Shown piece after piece: positions 22,790-33,690 of a stretch of DNA of 64,000 nt. Numbering within the stretch: the first letter of the stretch is position 1; each line of letters begins with the position of its first letter. Both the position numbers and the translations under genes were made by a program. This DNA comes from Cricetomys ansorgei (Eukaryota; Chordata; Mammalia; Rodentia; Nesomyidae). The stretch is from the NCBI GenBank assembly GCA_026225945.1, contig JAMJFZ010000107.1, positions 43,266,501-43,330,500 of the forward strand, in the 5' to 3' direction. Below the pieces are notes generated by a model. The model was not told the origin of the DNA, did not search any database, and was given only the letters and a program-made list of their open reading frames with translations.

Positions 22790-23870
22790 CCTCTTTCCTC
22801 ATTGCTGTTACAGATAATGATGCTGTGAACACTGGTACACAGAGATCGCTTTAAAATCCCGTTTCCAATTCTTTTTTATATCCAGAATACAATTGCAGGG
22901 GTCTCTGGTGATTCTGTTTCTCATTTTTGGAGGAACAAGCATACTGTTTTCCAGCATTTGTACCATTTTACGATGCAGAAGGGTTCTAGTCTCTACCCTT
23001 TATTTTTCCTCTCTCTCCTATTTTACTTTCTGCTAGTCCGCATCCCAGCAAAGGGGACCTTGTAGTTTTGATTTGCGTTTCCCTACTTATTAGCGCCATT
23101 GGCCATCTTATCATGAGCCTAGTAGCCATCCATATATTTTCAAATGTGTATGCAAGTCTTTTCCCCATTTTTAAGTTAGGTTGTTTGGTGGTGTTGCTGA
23201 ATTTTTGAAGTTCTCTTTATGTTTTGACCATTAAAAGCTTTATAGAGTATATTATATGTTAATATTTTCTCCCACTCTGCAGTTGGCCTCTTCACTGTTT
23301 TGATAGAGTTCTTTGATAGACAGTTTTTAAAAATTAAAGAAGTACTCTTTTTTTTCCTTTATTGCCGTGCCTTTGGTGTCATAGCTGAGAAACTGTAGCT
23401 AAATTCAGCAGCATGAGATGGTCTCCTATATTTTCTTAAGGTTTTATTTTGTACTGTCTATGTTTTTGCCTCTGGCCCGTTTGTCTTTATAACTTTCCTT
23501 TTGTCAATCCTACCTGTGTTGAGTACTGTAGTTTTCTAAGTTTGGAAGTCAGGCGGTGTGAGTCTCCCAACTTTGTTCTTATTTTTCAAAATTCTTTGGG
23601 CTTGGGGGTTTTCTTGAAATCCCATGTGAACTTTGGGATGGATGTTTGTATTTCTGCCATTGAAATTATAACAGTGATTACATTATATGCATGGACCACA
23701 CTGGGTAATGTTGCTGTTATTGAAACAATATCAAGTCCTCCAGGCCATGGAACTTAGGATGTCTTTACAAATATTTGTCCTTTTTAATCATTCTTTTATT
23801 GGTGTTTTATAGTTTCCATTATAGAACTCTTTCATTTCTTTGGCTGCTACCTGAGAGTTTTATTCTTTCA
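22790..23870 (-). mobile_element. Ancient L1 fragment, antisense to Snx25
   Basis: Reversed, the sequence follows the late ORF2 and 3' region of old mammalian L1s (L1M-like): segments such as 'ggaacaagcatactgttttc', 'ttttccccatttttaagtta', 'gaagtcaggcggtgtgagtc' and 'tttgggcttgggggttttct' on the + strand are typical. It is heavily diverged and has no open frame. Confidence 0.8.
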
Positions 23871-24005
23871 GGTGCTATTTTAAATGAGACTGTTCCTGTT
23901 CCGAATCACTCATCACTGTGGAAGCGCAGCTGACTCGTCTGTTGATTTTGTACGCTGCTACTCTGAACTGTTGTCCTAAACCCCAGGTTGTTTTTCTTGT
24001 GGCAG

Positions 24006-24137
24006 ATTATTTCCAAACTGAAGGATGAAATACTTCTAATAGAGAAAGAGTGCACAGATCTTCAGCTGCACATGGCAAGAACAGATTGGTGGTGCGAGAA
24101 CCTGGGCCTGTGGAGAGCGTCCGTCACCAGTGCAGAG
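24006..24137 (+). CDS. Snx25: Snx25 exon: coiled segment leading into the PX domain
   Basis: 44 codons, phase 0 at both ends (acceptor ttgtggcag, donor gtacgc). A charged helix (SKLKDEILLIEKECTDLQLH) continues the coiled coil of the previous linker exon. It is followed by the conserved ARTDWWCENLG motif seen in this sorting nexin family just before the PX fold. Confidence 0.96.
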
Positions 24138-24439
24138 GTACGCCCTGTCGTCTGTGTTCTTTATAAGTCACGGTTAAGACCGAAGGTCAGAAACGTCTCG
24201 CTCTCCCAGCCGCCTTTCTCTACTACCTTCTGTTCTCTATTTCCACGCTGACTGCTCGTGCGTGTGTTGAAACTGTCCAGGACTTCATGGTGTGGCTCTG
24301 ATCTCATTCCACCTCAGTCAGAGTTGCCTTTGTTCATTGAATTGTAAGCAACCTTGGGATAGGAACAGATAATGCCCTGGAATTACTAATTCTCTTATTT
24401 ATTTTATACACACTGGTGGGTTGTTTCCCCCCCACCCCC

Positions 24440-24592
24440 TGCGTGTATGTCTGTGTGAAGGTGTCAGATTCCTTAGAACTGGAGTTACAGACAGTTGTGA
24501 GCTGCCATGTAGGTGCTGGGAATTGAACCCACATCCGTCCTCTAGAAGAGCAGCCAGTGCTCTTAACTGCTGAGCCATCTCTCCAGCCCCCT
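24440..24592 (-). repeat. B2 SINE, antisense
   Basis: It has 'gtgctgggaattgaaccca' (reversed box B) and ends 'aactgctgagccatctctcc agcccc' at 24568-24592, the reversed B2 head. Confidence 0.95.
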
Positions 24593-25884
24593 AACTTAAT
24601 TTTTTCTGTCATGATTGATATAAAATGGAAAGTATTTTTGGAAAGTTGGAGATAATACAAAATGGAAAAATGTAAGTATGTTTCATTGTTTTAGTTTGTC
24701 CCCTTAGATCTCAGAAGCACTAGGATTTTTAATAATGAATCTTTTTCTTCTTGGTAATTTGGTCCTTTGAGAGGAGTGAAGGATACACTTTATCCCCTCT
24801 TACCCATTTGTCCTATCGATGTATGTTAATTATATAAAACAATGGATTTCATTATGATATTTTCATACATGAGTGTAATGTACTTCCATTGTTTTCACCG
24901 CAGTTCACTTTCTTGTTCCCTGCCCTATCCCCTCTTGCTTGACTCTAAAGTAACTTCCCTTAGGAGGAAAGAGCTCATAAGCATTCACTGCATGGTCGGA
25001 CATCTTCCCTTCTTCCTCTGAGTCAGACAGAAAGCTGGAGGCAGGAGTCACGTCCGCACTTCACTCACATGCTTCAGTAGCAAGGTTGTGAGTGAGCACG
25101 GCAGCCTTAGCAGGCTGTGAGCTTGGTAGCCTTAAGGTTTTTTGTTCTTTCAAGTGGTTTATCTGTGCTCCGCTCTGCCATTGTCTTAGCGGCTTGACAG
25201 GCTTTGTGAAAGCTTCTGCTCAAAATGTAAATGTCTAGATACTGCAAATACAAATCGTGTTCTCCCAGTGCTGCTCTGAAAGCTCCAAGGTGTGTGTGTG
25301 AGGGTTCCTCCGGAGCCCGAGGGCACTTGCAGACACTCCTGTTCAGCTAGGATGTGGAGCAGTGGATTAGGGAAGGCTGTGCTCAACCATGGAATACCAT
25401 TTTTTTAAAATGTAACAGGTGATAATTGTGGATGGAGTTATCACTTGTGTGCAAGTGTAAGAATCTGGTAGACTCAATGGCAGCGCCTGTGGAGGAGGTC
25501 TTCCCAGTAGTACTTAGAGCTGCTTCAGCACATCGGAGAGAGGGAGGGGCACCCCTCAGGAGGTGTTTTCCTCACAAGGCACGGAGATATCAGTCATTGT
25601 TCAGGAGTTGGCTGTGGTTCCTCTGAGGTCACTGAAAAGATAAGGGAAGTAGAAACAGGGATCAAGAGGAAGTCCCCTGTTTTACATCAAACCAGGCTTT
25701 CCTGCCTCTGCATCCTGCCTGGAGAGTTGGCTGCTCTGGCCAGTCCTCCACCACCACCTAGACAGTGGAATAGCAGTCTGCCTCACAGGGTGCATGTGGA
25801 TGTCCATGATATGGAGTGTGTCTTTGCTTATTGTTTCTCTTCTTCTCTAATTTATGATGTTAATTCAGGCTCAAGATTAGTGTA

Positions 25885-25941
25885 GTCTCTCTGTCTCTCT
25901 TCCTCTCTCTTCCTCCTCTCTCCCTCCCCGCTCCCCTCCCC

Positions 25942-25993
<52 letters not shown>
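25885..25993. repeat. Pyrimidine-rich tract followed by (GT)25
   Basis: Positions 25885-25943 are C/T-rich (tctctgtctctcttcctc). From 25944 to 25993 the repeat is pure TG/GT. Confidence 0.95.
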
Positions 25994-25996
<3 letters not shown>

Positions 25997-26554
25997 TGCA
26001 AAAGCTGGACATCAAAGAAACTTCATCATAGTAACTATCCTCTGCTTATCATGTCACAAGGCCAGGGTGTCTGCGCTCTGAGGGGAAAACAAAGCCACGA
26101 GTATTCACTGGCTTCCAGGCTTATTCAGGTTATTGGCACAGTTCAGGAGTTGTAAGCCTGAGGTCTGGTCTCTCTTTTGCTGATTTCCTTCTTGGGCTTC
26201 TAATCTTTCTGATTTTGTTCTGTGTTTTGTGACAAATAAAAAAATAATAAAAAAACTTCTCAGGGGCTCTTAATGATTTAGACATACTCAGATACCACCA
26301 CCCCTCTTGAATTTCCAAGACAAGTTGATTTTTGAGACAAGGTTTCTTAAGAGTTACTGTATCATATAACATGCTCCAATTGCCAGAGTAAGATCCATCA
26401 TACTTAGAATCCCAGGGTTTATTGAGCACGCCACACAGGGTACACCAAAGAGAGGGAAATCGTGTGTGTTGAGGGGGGGGGTCACTAAAAAATCCCCTGT
26501 GGTATTTGCTTATCATGATTTAGTTTCCTGTGTTTTTTGTTTTATTTTTTCAAG

Positions 26555-26695
26555 GTGGCAGAAGAAAATGGCGAGCAAATGCCTTGTTACTTTGTCAAGG
26601 TAAATCTACAAGAAGTTGGAGGAGTTGAAACTAAGAACTGGACAGTCCCAAGAAGGCTCAGTGAGTTTCAGAATTTACATCGGAAACTTAGTGAG
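26555..26695 (+). CDS. Snx25: Snx25 exon: PX domain, N-terminal strands and basic motif
   Basis: 47 codons, phase 0 at both ends (acceptor ttttttcaag, donor gtatga). It encodes the first PX strands (CYFVKVNLQEVGG) and WTVPRRLSEFQNLHRKL. The RRLSEF is the PX RR...F motif whose first arginine normally contacts the phosphoinositide 3-phosphate, and both arginines and the phenylalanine are present here. Confidence 0.97.
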
Positions 26696-27528
26696 GTATG
26701 AACACAGAGTGGTGAACACGGGGCTGTAGAATGAGCACGAAGAGATTCAAGAGCTCATGCCATTTTTAGAAGAAAATAGATGGCTCTTTTGGCTCGCTGT
26801 TGATACTGGCACAACAGCATTCTCAGCCTGACATTGGAAATTACTCACAGATCAAAAAATCCAGTCTACCCCACCCCTCGGGACAGATGGGTTTCTGATT
26901 TTCACTATAAATTATTGTAGAACCCCAAAGATGCCAGAGACCAGGGACCATCTAGGGTCAACAGATTTGGAGCAGCCAGCTGTCATGCTGTACTGGCTTA
27001 TGAACTCAGCCTGTGTCTCAGCAGGAGGAGCAGGGTAGAGTGTGTCCAGTTTCATCACATGTACTCTAGGAGTCGGCAGAGCCCACTGGGTGGAAACACC
27101 CAGAGTCAGAAAGCTCAGCCTGCTCCACCATTTCCTGGCCTTGTGAGCTGGGTCTTGTCAGTCTCTGTGTGCTTGTTTTCCCTCACCAAGGAAATGCAGA
27201 TCCTCCTCCTTCCTACCTAGCTGTCACAGGGGTGCTGTGAGGATTAAGGGCATAAACAAACAGCAAGGAGAGGAATGTGTGCTACATAGATGTGTGATCC
27301 TGTTGCTGTTAGTAGTAATGAGCACTGTTTTGCCTTGATTTACATATAGATGATGTATAATGTAGCTGCAGATATTATAAATGTACATTATGGGTTATAG
27401 AATAGCATGTATTTTCTGTTGTGGGTTCTAGTCGAAGGATTTGGAGGCCACCGATGTATTTGTTCACGTATTTGATATTTGAGGGAAACTGATCCCAGTG
27501 CCGAACTGACATACAGGGTGTGTGCATA

Positions 27529-27648
27529 ATAACTAAATCAGGAGTAGAACTTACTTTGTTCTTCTTCCCACTTTTCCCCTGGAGGATAATAGCTAAATCA
27601 GGAGTAGAACCTACTTTGTTCTTCTTCCCACTTTTCCCCTGGAGGTAG
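27529..27648 (+). repeat. 60-bp tandem duplication, two near-identical copies
   Basis: 'ataactaaatcaggagtaga' at 27529 and 'atagctaaatcaggagtaga' at 27589 head two copies. They agree through 'cccacttttcccctggagg' with about two mismatches until the last bases. Confidence 0.97.
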
Positions 27649-28616
27649 TTCCACCTTCTATGAACAAGTTCCTTTTACCCCAGCAATGAAAACCTCTACA
27701 GTCATTTCAGTTTGAATTCCAGGCCATTTTTCTCTTGCTCATAATGAACAAACACTGGCAAAGCCCTGGTTACTTCTCAGAATTCTCATTTGCAAAGGAA
27801 AGACATCTGTTTCCTTTCTTTAACTTTGTCTCCTGGGGTGATTTCTAACACTCTTAATTGAGGACTTGCTGAATACTAACTTTTCAAGTGCTTTTGAAAG
27901 AATGGCAGCCTGAACTGAGTGTCATACATGCTACAGCCTTTCTCTCTTTGACGTGGTTACTCTGTGAGTGTAGAAAACAAAACGATGATCTCAGTGTAAG
28001 AATACATTCTTCCCAGAGTTACTGGGTAAAACTAGTACCATGGAAACATGCAATGTTTTTTGTATGACAAGCAATGTAAAACTAAAGCTAAGTGTCAGCC
28101 TAGCTTCTTAATAGAAACAAAAGAGGAAAAGAAATTTTGACGTAAAATATACTTACAAATTAAATATTCTTAAAACATAAAAAGGTAAGCATACCAAAGC
28201 ACTGTGCAAACGAAACCGTATAAAATCCCTGTGTGTCCTTTTGACTGTGGTTGTCCTACTTCTGGACCAATGGCTAGACGATTCTTTTCCCCTTTCCTCT
28301 CACTCCTGTGAGTTTCTTCTATGGGCCCTCTCCTGCGTCATCTGTGAAGAGTGAAGCACCTTTCCAGTCTCACTGCCTGTCCACTTCTCTGAAACTATGG
28401 TTTGCCTCTGAGAAGCAGTTTCTAGAGCTAGCTACAACCCAAGTTTTCTTTCTTTTCTTTTTTTTTTTTCCTCAAAGATGTTAGAAACACATCTTCCAGT
28501 GGAAAAGATTATGTTGCGGGCTTCCAGCACTGCATGGCGTTCTGTGGCTGTGCTTGTCCAAATGCATGATGCTGTCCTGTTCCTCCAGGTTCTTTGAGCC
28601 TGACTACAATGAGTGC

Positions 28617-28735
28617 ATTTTAGCAGGATGTGGTAGTGCATGCTAGTAATCCCAGCATTAGGGAGATGGAGACAGGAAAATCACAAGTTCAAGTTCATCC
28701 TGGACTACATGGGGGGCAGAGGGCTAGGTGTAAGA
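28617..28735 (+). repeat. Old B1 SINE
   Basis: It has 'agcaggatgtggtagtgcat', 'agtaatcccagcattaggga' and 'agttcatcctggactacatg'. It is diverged and lies about 95 bp upstream of an exon. Confidence 0.8.
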
Positions 28736-28830
28736 TGAGGCTATTTGGTTTGTTCTAACTGCAATTATAAACTTTCTTAAGATTAAAATGTAGTTTCAAA
28801 ACAGTAACATCTTATCTTTTCCCCCCACAG

Positions 28831-28944
28831 TGTGTCCCTTCTTTAAAAAAAGTCCAGTTGCCTTCTCTCAGTAAGCTGCCTTTCAAATCTATAGATCACA
28901 AGTTTCTGGAAAAGTCAAAGAATCAGTTAAATAAGTTTTTACAG
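28831..28944 (+). CDS. Snx25: Snx25 exon: PX domain, central loop and helix
   Basis: 38 codons, phase 0 at both ends (acceptor ccccccacag, donor gtaagc). It encodes the PX loop around LPSLSKLPFKS and the following helix DHKFLEKSKNQLNKFLQ, nearly identical to human. Confidence 0.97.
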
Positions 28945-29963
28945 GTAAGCAAATGGAAAGTTTTGGATGTAAGGGAGGTCAACTGTCACCATCCCAAGAG
29001 CTTGTTAGTTGGCCTTTTGTTTTCTCAAGCTCTCCCAGTTTGTATTCCAGCACCACACAGATGTCTCCTGTCACTATACCTTCCTCAAAGATGGCTACCA
29101 CTCATCATATTCATCGGCGGGTAGTTTCCTTTGGTTTATTTACTGCTAAACCCTTTCTCTTACGACACTGAATACAAAACATTTTTGTCCTCATATTGTT
29201 AGTCTGTATTATCACCACCTTAGCTCATATAGAAACTTGATTAATGGCAGGTGCAGTGATGCACACATTTGATCCCAGCACACAGGAGGGACAGGCAGAA
29301 GCAGGCAGGTTTCTGTTAGTTCAAGGCCAGTCTCGTCTATATAGTGAGTTCCAGGCCAGCCAGGGCTACAAAGTAATACCCTGTCTCAAAAAAACAAAGC
29401 AACAGAACAACCAAAACCTCTTATTTTATGTTCTGCTCTTTCTCCTAGACCAGATAAATAAGTATGTACAGGACCTCAGAGCATAAGGACCAGTGTAAAC
29501 AGCTACATAATTGTGTGAACAAGTCACTCTTTGGAAAGGGGAGAAACTATTACCTATTAGGCAAGTCCATCATATCTGAGCGTACCTATAAAAGGTCTTT
29601 TTGTGGTATCCACATGTCATATGCAAATACGGATGAGTAAAGTTGTCTTTCCAAAGCAGTAGCCTCAGAGATCTTTGAGTTGTGTACAAAACAAGAATTT
29701 CTTTGGCATCAGGCAATCCCAAGAGCACTGTCTCCACACTGTCTCCCACAGGCTGAGTCTGGGGACACTGTCCCTTACTCAAAATGAAGGCCACTGACAA
29801 GTGTTCTTGCATAGTTCATTTCTGAGTGAAAAGGCAGCCATTTTGGTTTAAAATTATGGGGAAGGTGAGGCCATGACATAGTTGTGTCTGGCTTGCCCTG
29901 CTGTAGCTCTCAACAGCCCAGATAGTTTTCTGTGTAGGGGTAATTAACCCTCTTCTTCCACAG
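28945..29963. other. Snx25 intron, 1.0 kb
   Basis: Contains one B1 (29246-29397). The rest looks unique. Confidence 0.75.
29246..29397 (+). repeat. B1 SINE
   Basis: It has 'ggcaggtgcagtgatgcac', 'tttgatcccagcac', 'agtgagttccaggccagcca' and 'taccctgtctcaaaaaaac'. It is moderately diverged. Confidence 0.9.
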
Positions 29964-30128
29964 AACCTGCTTTCAGATGAAAGACTGTGTCAGAGCGAAG
30001 CACTTTATGCCTTCTTGAGCCCTTCTCCTGACTACCTCAAGGTTATTGATGTACAGGGGAAAAAAAACTCCTTTTCATTATCTTCATTTTTGGAAAAACT
30101 TCCTCGCGACTTCTTCTCCCACCAGGAG
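29964..30128 (+). CDS. Snx25: Snx25 exon: end of the PX domain
   Basis: 55 codons, phase 0 at both ends (acceptor cttccacag, donor gtgagc). NLLSDERLCQSEALYAFLSP forms the last PX helices. SFSLSSFLEKLPRDFF then begins the segment leading to the acidic region. Confidence 0.97.
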
Positions 30129-32721
30129 GTGAGCAGTCCAGAGGTCCCACTTTGTATATTCAAGCAGATGACTTTTCAAAGGTAGTTTAAATGAAGAGAT
30201 GTTTGCTGAAAGGCAGAAGTATCCGTTTTCAGTGATTACCTTCGCATTTAGTTGTAAGGCACTTGGTTACATAATAGATAAAAGGAATGACAAGGTAGGT
30301 AAGTGGACTGTGGACCGGATGTTCTGTCGAAGCCGGTCCCACAGGATGGTGGGCAGAGCAAAGGCCATTAGGGAAGAAGTTGGGCTGGGTCTGAGGACTG
30401 GGATAAGGATGTGTCTGTGAGATAGTCAGCAGATCACTGGACTAGACTGGCAGGTGTCTGTAGTGTGCTACTGGAAGATAAGGCAAAGGGCCATGGCATT
30501 GTAGGGAGCTGACGCTTGATTCTTGGACATGGAGAACCATAGAGCATGTTGAATCAGGAAGAACCTGGCAACAGTGTGTATGATACAGCAGTCACTGGAG
30601 AGACAGCAAGCAGTTTCAGTCTCATATTCGGAACCTCAGGCTTAATGTATGTTTAGACCACCAAAGTCCCTTGTTCGGCTATCTAGCAAATTAGAAGAGA
30701 CTAGCCTCCAAAATTGGCTTCTCCTTGATCTACTGCTAAAAGGCATTGACTTCATCAAGACTGGCTTACTGAACAGAGAAACTGACCACAAAAAAGAGTG
30801 TAGTGTTTAATTGCATTCTGAATTGAGAGAAAAAATTCAGTCTCTTGTGAATTCCCTGTCTCTGAAGCTCCTCTACCACTGCCTTCCTCCATGTCTGTTT
30901 AGACATGGCTAGCTTTCCTCCATTACCCTGAGGCACGAATCCTTTTGGATATATAGATGACTTGATCACCGTGAAATTGTTCTGTAGCAGTGAATGCTAT
31001 AGCTGCTCCTCAGTGCTCACCTTCCACAACCTCTTTGAAGTATTTAATGTTCCCAGACCAATGTGAAGCTGAGAAGGTTTAGAGAACTCCTTGTGCCTCC
31101 ACAAAACTCTTTGGCTGCTGTCCAGATAACATCCAAAGTCCTGTCATTAGTCTGGTGCTTGATCCTTAGCTTTCATTTTAACTTTAAAATTTTTATTAAA
31201 ATATTTTTCATATGATCTATTTTGATTATATTCTCCCTCCCCACCTCAATACCCATACAACTACATGTTCCCTTGCTCCAAAACAACAATAAACAAACAA
31301 GCATCAACAACAAAACCAACTCCCTGAACTTGAGGAGAGGGATTTGATGAATATATTGCATTTAGGACTGAGTGCACCAAAGTCTCTCACTCTCTGTACA
31401 TTTTCCAATGGTGGGTCTCTGTGTTAATTACCATCTACTGCGAAAAGAAGCTTCTCTGGTGAGGGTTAAACAATGCACTGATCTATGGGTGTAACAGTCT
31501 GTCATTAGGAGCCATTTTATTGATGTGTCTTTTAGCTGAATATTAGTAGTAGGTTTTCCCTTAGGCCCATGATCTATCTAGTCTCAGGATTTTGATCTCT
31601 TTAGCACTGTCAAGTATAGGTTCCATCTCATGGAGTGGACCTTAAGTAAAAAATCTAAATTTAAATTTAAAATGTGGTTGATTACTCCCATAATGCTTGT
31701 GCCACTATTACACCAGTGTATCTTGCAGTTAGTTGCTGGTGTAGGTCTCAAGGTGTGTCGATAATGTGATTTTGAGATTATTTTTCTCCTCTGGTATCAT
31801 GCAGAGTACCTTCCAGCAAAGTGAACATTAGTCAGTATTAGTGAAGCTTCTAGTTAGACATCAGCTCGACTTCTCCGTGTTCAGTGACACAAGTAAATGG
31901 TGTCTGTGGCAATAGAGCCTTACCATCAAGTTGTAGAGAGTAAACGATAGCCTTGGAAATAGCCTTTGATGTTTGGGGGAGCAGATGGGGTCCCTTTGGT
32001 CAGTGACTCAACAAGATGTAACCCATTTTGGCACTGGAGGTTGTATTTTCAGCTATTGCTTCTTTGCAGACATTAGAATAACAATCTAGAGCTGTCTTTT
32101 CACTGCCTGGCATTTGGACAGCACTTTATCCCGCCTTGTAAAAACTGCCATTCTTGTATATGTCAGTCTTCCCAGACCACTGTCAGCCACTGAGAATCTG
32201 GACCTCACTGCACTCGTGTACCGGCCTAGCGCCTGGCATATATAAGGTTTGAATTCCAATATGCTGACATGTAGATCACTAAATGAGACTAGCAGGAGCA
32301 TATAGTAGAAACTTGAAGCAGAACTTAAAAAAAAAAAACCTCATTACATAAAAATGCACATATTTTTCAGACAGTGAATTAAAATCCATTTTGGTTAAAA
32401 GTCTTTCAAAATGAAAAAAAAACCCTCATCATTTTTAGAAAGCTATATGACTAATTCTCTGGTTATTTAAGGAGTGAGATTTTTTCCCCTAGTTAGCTTT
32501 ATTTTAAGCTTTGAATATGGCTGTAGAGTGAGACTGTCCACTGAAAGTAGAAGCATTTTGTCTTCCATGTTGAAAACAGGTGGATTTCTGTTTAAGAGTC
32601 AAGGGCTAGAGTAGATAACCTGTTGGGGTTTGTACTTGAAAAAGGAAATCAGCTCTGTATCATTCTACTGCGTTTTCCTGGATAAATGACTTGTTGCCTG
32701 TGATGTTGCTTCTACTCCCAG
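30129..32721. other. Snx25 intron, 2.6 kb
   Basis: Dominated from 31180 to about 32050 by an antisense L1 3' end. Positions 30129-31180 and 32060-32721 look unique. Confidence 0.7.
31180..32050 (-). mobile_element. L1 3' UTR/3' end, antisense (rodent Lx-like)
   Basis: It opens with an A/C-rich run ('aaaacaacaataaacaaaca'), then stretches typical of the reversed Lx 3' region such as 'ggtctctgtgttaattacca', 'gaagcttctctggtgagggt' and 'ctagtctcaggattttgatc'. No open frame remains. Confidence 0.75.
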
Positions 32722-32839
32722 GAGGAGATAGAAGAAGACAGCGACCTGTCAGATTATGGTGATGACGTGGATGGGAAGAAGGATGCCTTGGCTGAACCAT
32801 GTTTCATGTTGATCGGGGAGATTTTTGAACTCCGGGGAA
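32722..32839 (+). CDS. Snx25: Snx25 exon: acidic segment before the nexin C domain
   Basis: 118 bp, phase 0 in and phase 1 out (acceptor ctactcccag, donor gtaagt). It encodes the acidic EEIEEDSDLSDYGDDVDGKK stretch and the conserved LAEPCFMLIGEIFELRG. The last base A joins the next exon's TG to give a methionine codon. SDLSDY-type acidic serine runs look like casein kinase 2 sites, which is inference. Confidence 0.96.
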
Positions 32840-33173
32840 GTAAGTCTCTTTGATGGTGAATGGGATTTGTTTACCGTTGCTCTATTCCTGGCATGCCTCT
32901 GATATGTTTGTATCTAGGTGTTCATTCATTCAACAAGTACTTTAAAGTGCCAGCCACTGTAAAGACACTGCAGGTGTTATACTTCATCCTTGCTGCTGAA
33001 GGCACAGCCTTAGGACAGACAGAATTTCTGTATCTCTGAAACTTGGGGTTCTGGTTTACTCAGCATTGTGTTCCTCTGAATTAAAAAAGAGAGAATGATT
33101 TGAACTCTTTTCATGTGACTCTGTGTAGCTTCATGGTCTCATCACCAAAAGTTATTCAAAAAAATCATTTGCA

Positions 33174-33325
33174 TGCCAGGTGGTGGTGGCGCACACCTTT
33201 AATCCCAGCACTCGGGAGGCAGAGGCAGGCAGATCTCTGTGAGTTTGAGACCAGCCTGATCTACAGAGTGAGTTCCAGGATAGCCAGAGTTTCAACAGAG
33301 AAAAAACCAAAACAAACAAACAAAA
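33174..33325 (+). repeat. B1 SINE, fairly young
   Basis: It keeps 'ggtggtggcgcacaccttt', 'gcactcgggaggcagaggca', 'agtgagttccaggatagcca', then the variant 'gagtttcaacagagaaaa' and an A/C tail. Confidence 0.95.
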
Positions 33326-33397
33326 AATTGTTTGCATAGCCTGTTATTAAAGGTACAATTTTGATGCCAGGATATTACATACAAATATGTGTATATC

Positions 33398-33690
33398 ATA
33401 CACACACACACACATATATATAGTTATATGTATATTTATATAATCATATATATGTTATATATGGTTATATATAATTATATACAGTTATAGGTATAACTAT
33501 GACTATATAATTATATATAGTTATGGGTATAACTATATATATAGTTATAGGTATAGCTATAATTTTATATGTATATAATCATAGTTGTAACTATAGTCAT
33601 AACTATAACTTCAACTATGACTATATATAGTTATAGAATAACCATATATATTTAACTACATATATATAACTATATATATAGTTATAATGT
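33398..33690. repeat. (CA)n then AT-rich self-complementary array
   Basis: A short CA run leads into about 280 bp built almost only from 'tatatagttatag' and its complement 'ctataactatata'. Both orientations alternate, so the array can fold on itself many ways. Confidence 0.9.

Larger units (their letters stand above)
17004..24005. other. Snx25 intron, 7.0 kb, rich in mobile elements
   Basis: Holds repeat copy B (17236-17350), two B2 copies and a further SINE (17352-18056), an antisense ERVK-type LTR (about 18739-19090), a complete non-autonomous ERVK-like element (20208-22551) inside a SINE, and an ancient antisense L1 (22790-23870) ending about 135 bp before the next exon. Positions 18060-18735 and 19100-20090 are unique-looking AT-rich intron. 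Confidence 0.85.
24138..26554. other. Snx25 intron, 2.4 kb
   Basis: Contains an antisense B2 (24440-24592) and a TC-rich then (GT)n tract (25885-25993). The remainder looks unique; the short frames in it show no domain. Confidence 0.75.
26696..28830. other. Snx25 intron, 2.1 kb
   Basis: It holds an exact-period 60-bp tandem duplication (27529-27648) and an old B1 (28617-28735). Otherwise it is unique-looking. Confidence 0.75.

Noticed and set aside
26130..26516. 128-codon reverse frame
   Set aside because: Intronic, no family recognised, opposite strand to the gene, ends near a real + strand exon; treated as chance.
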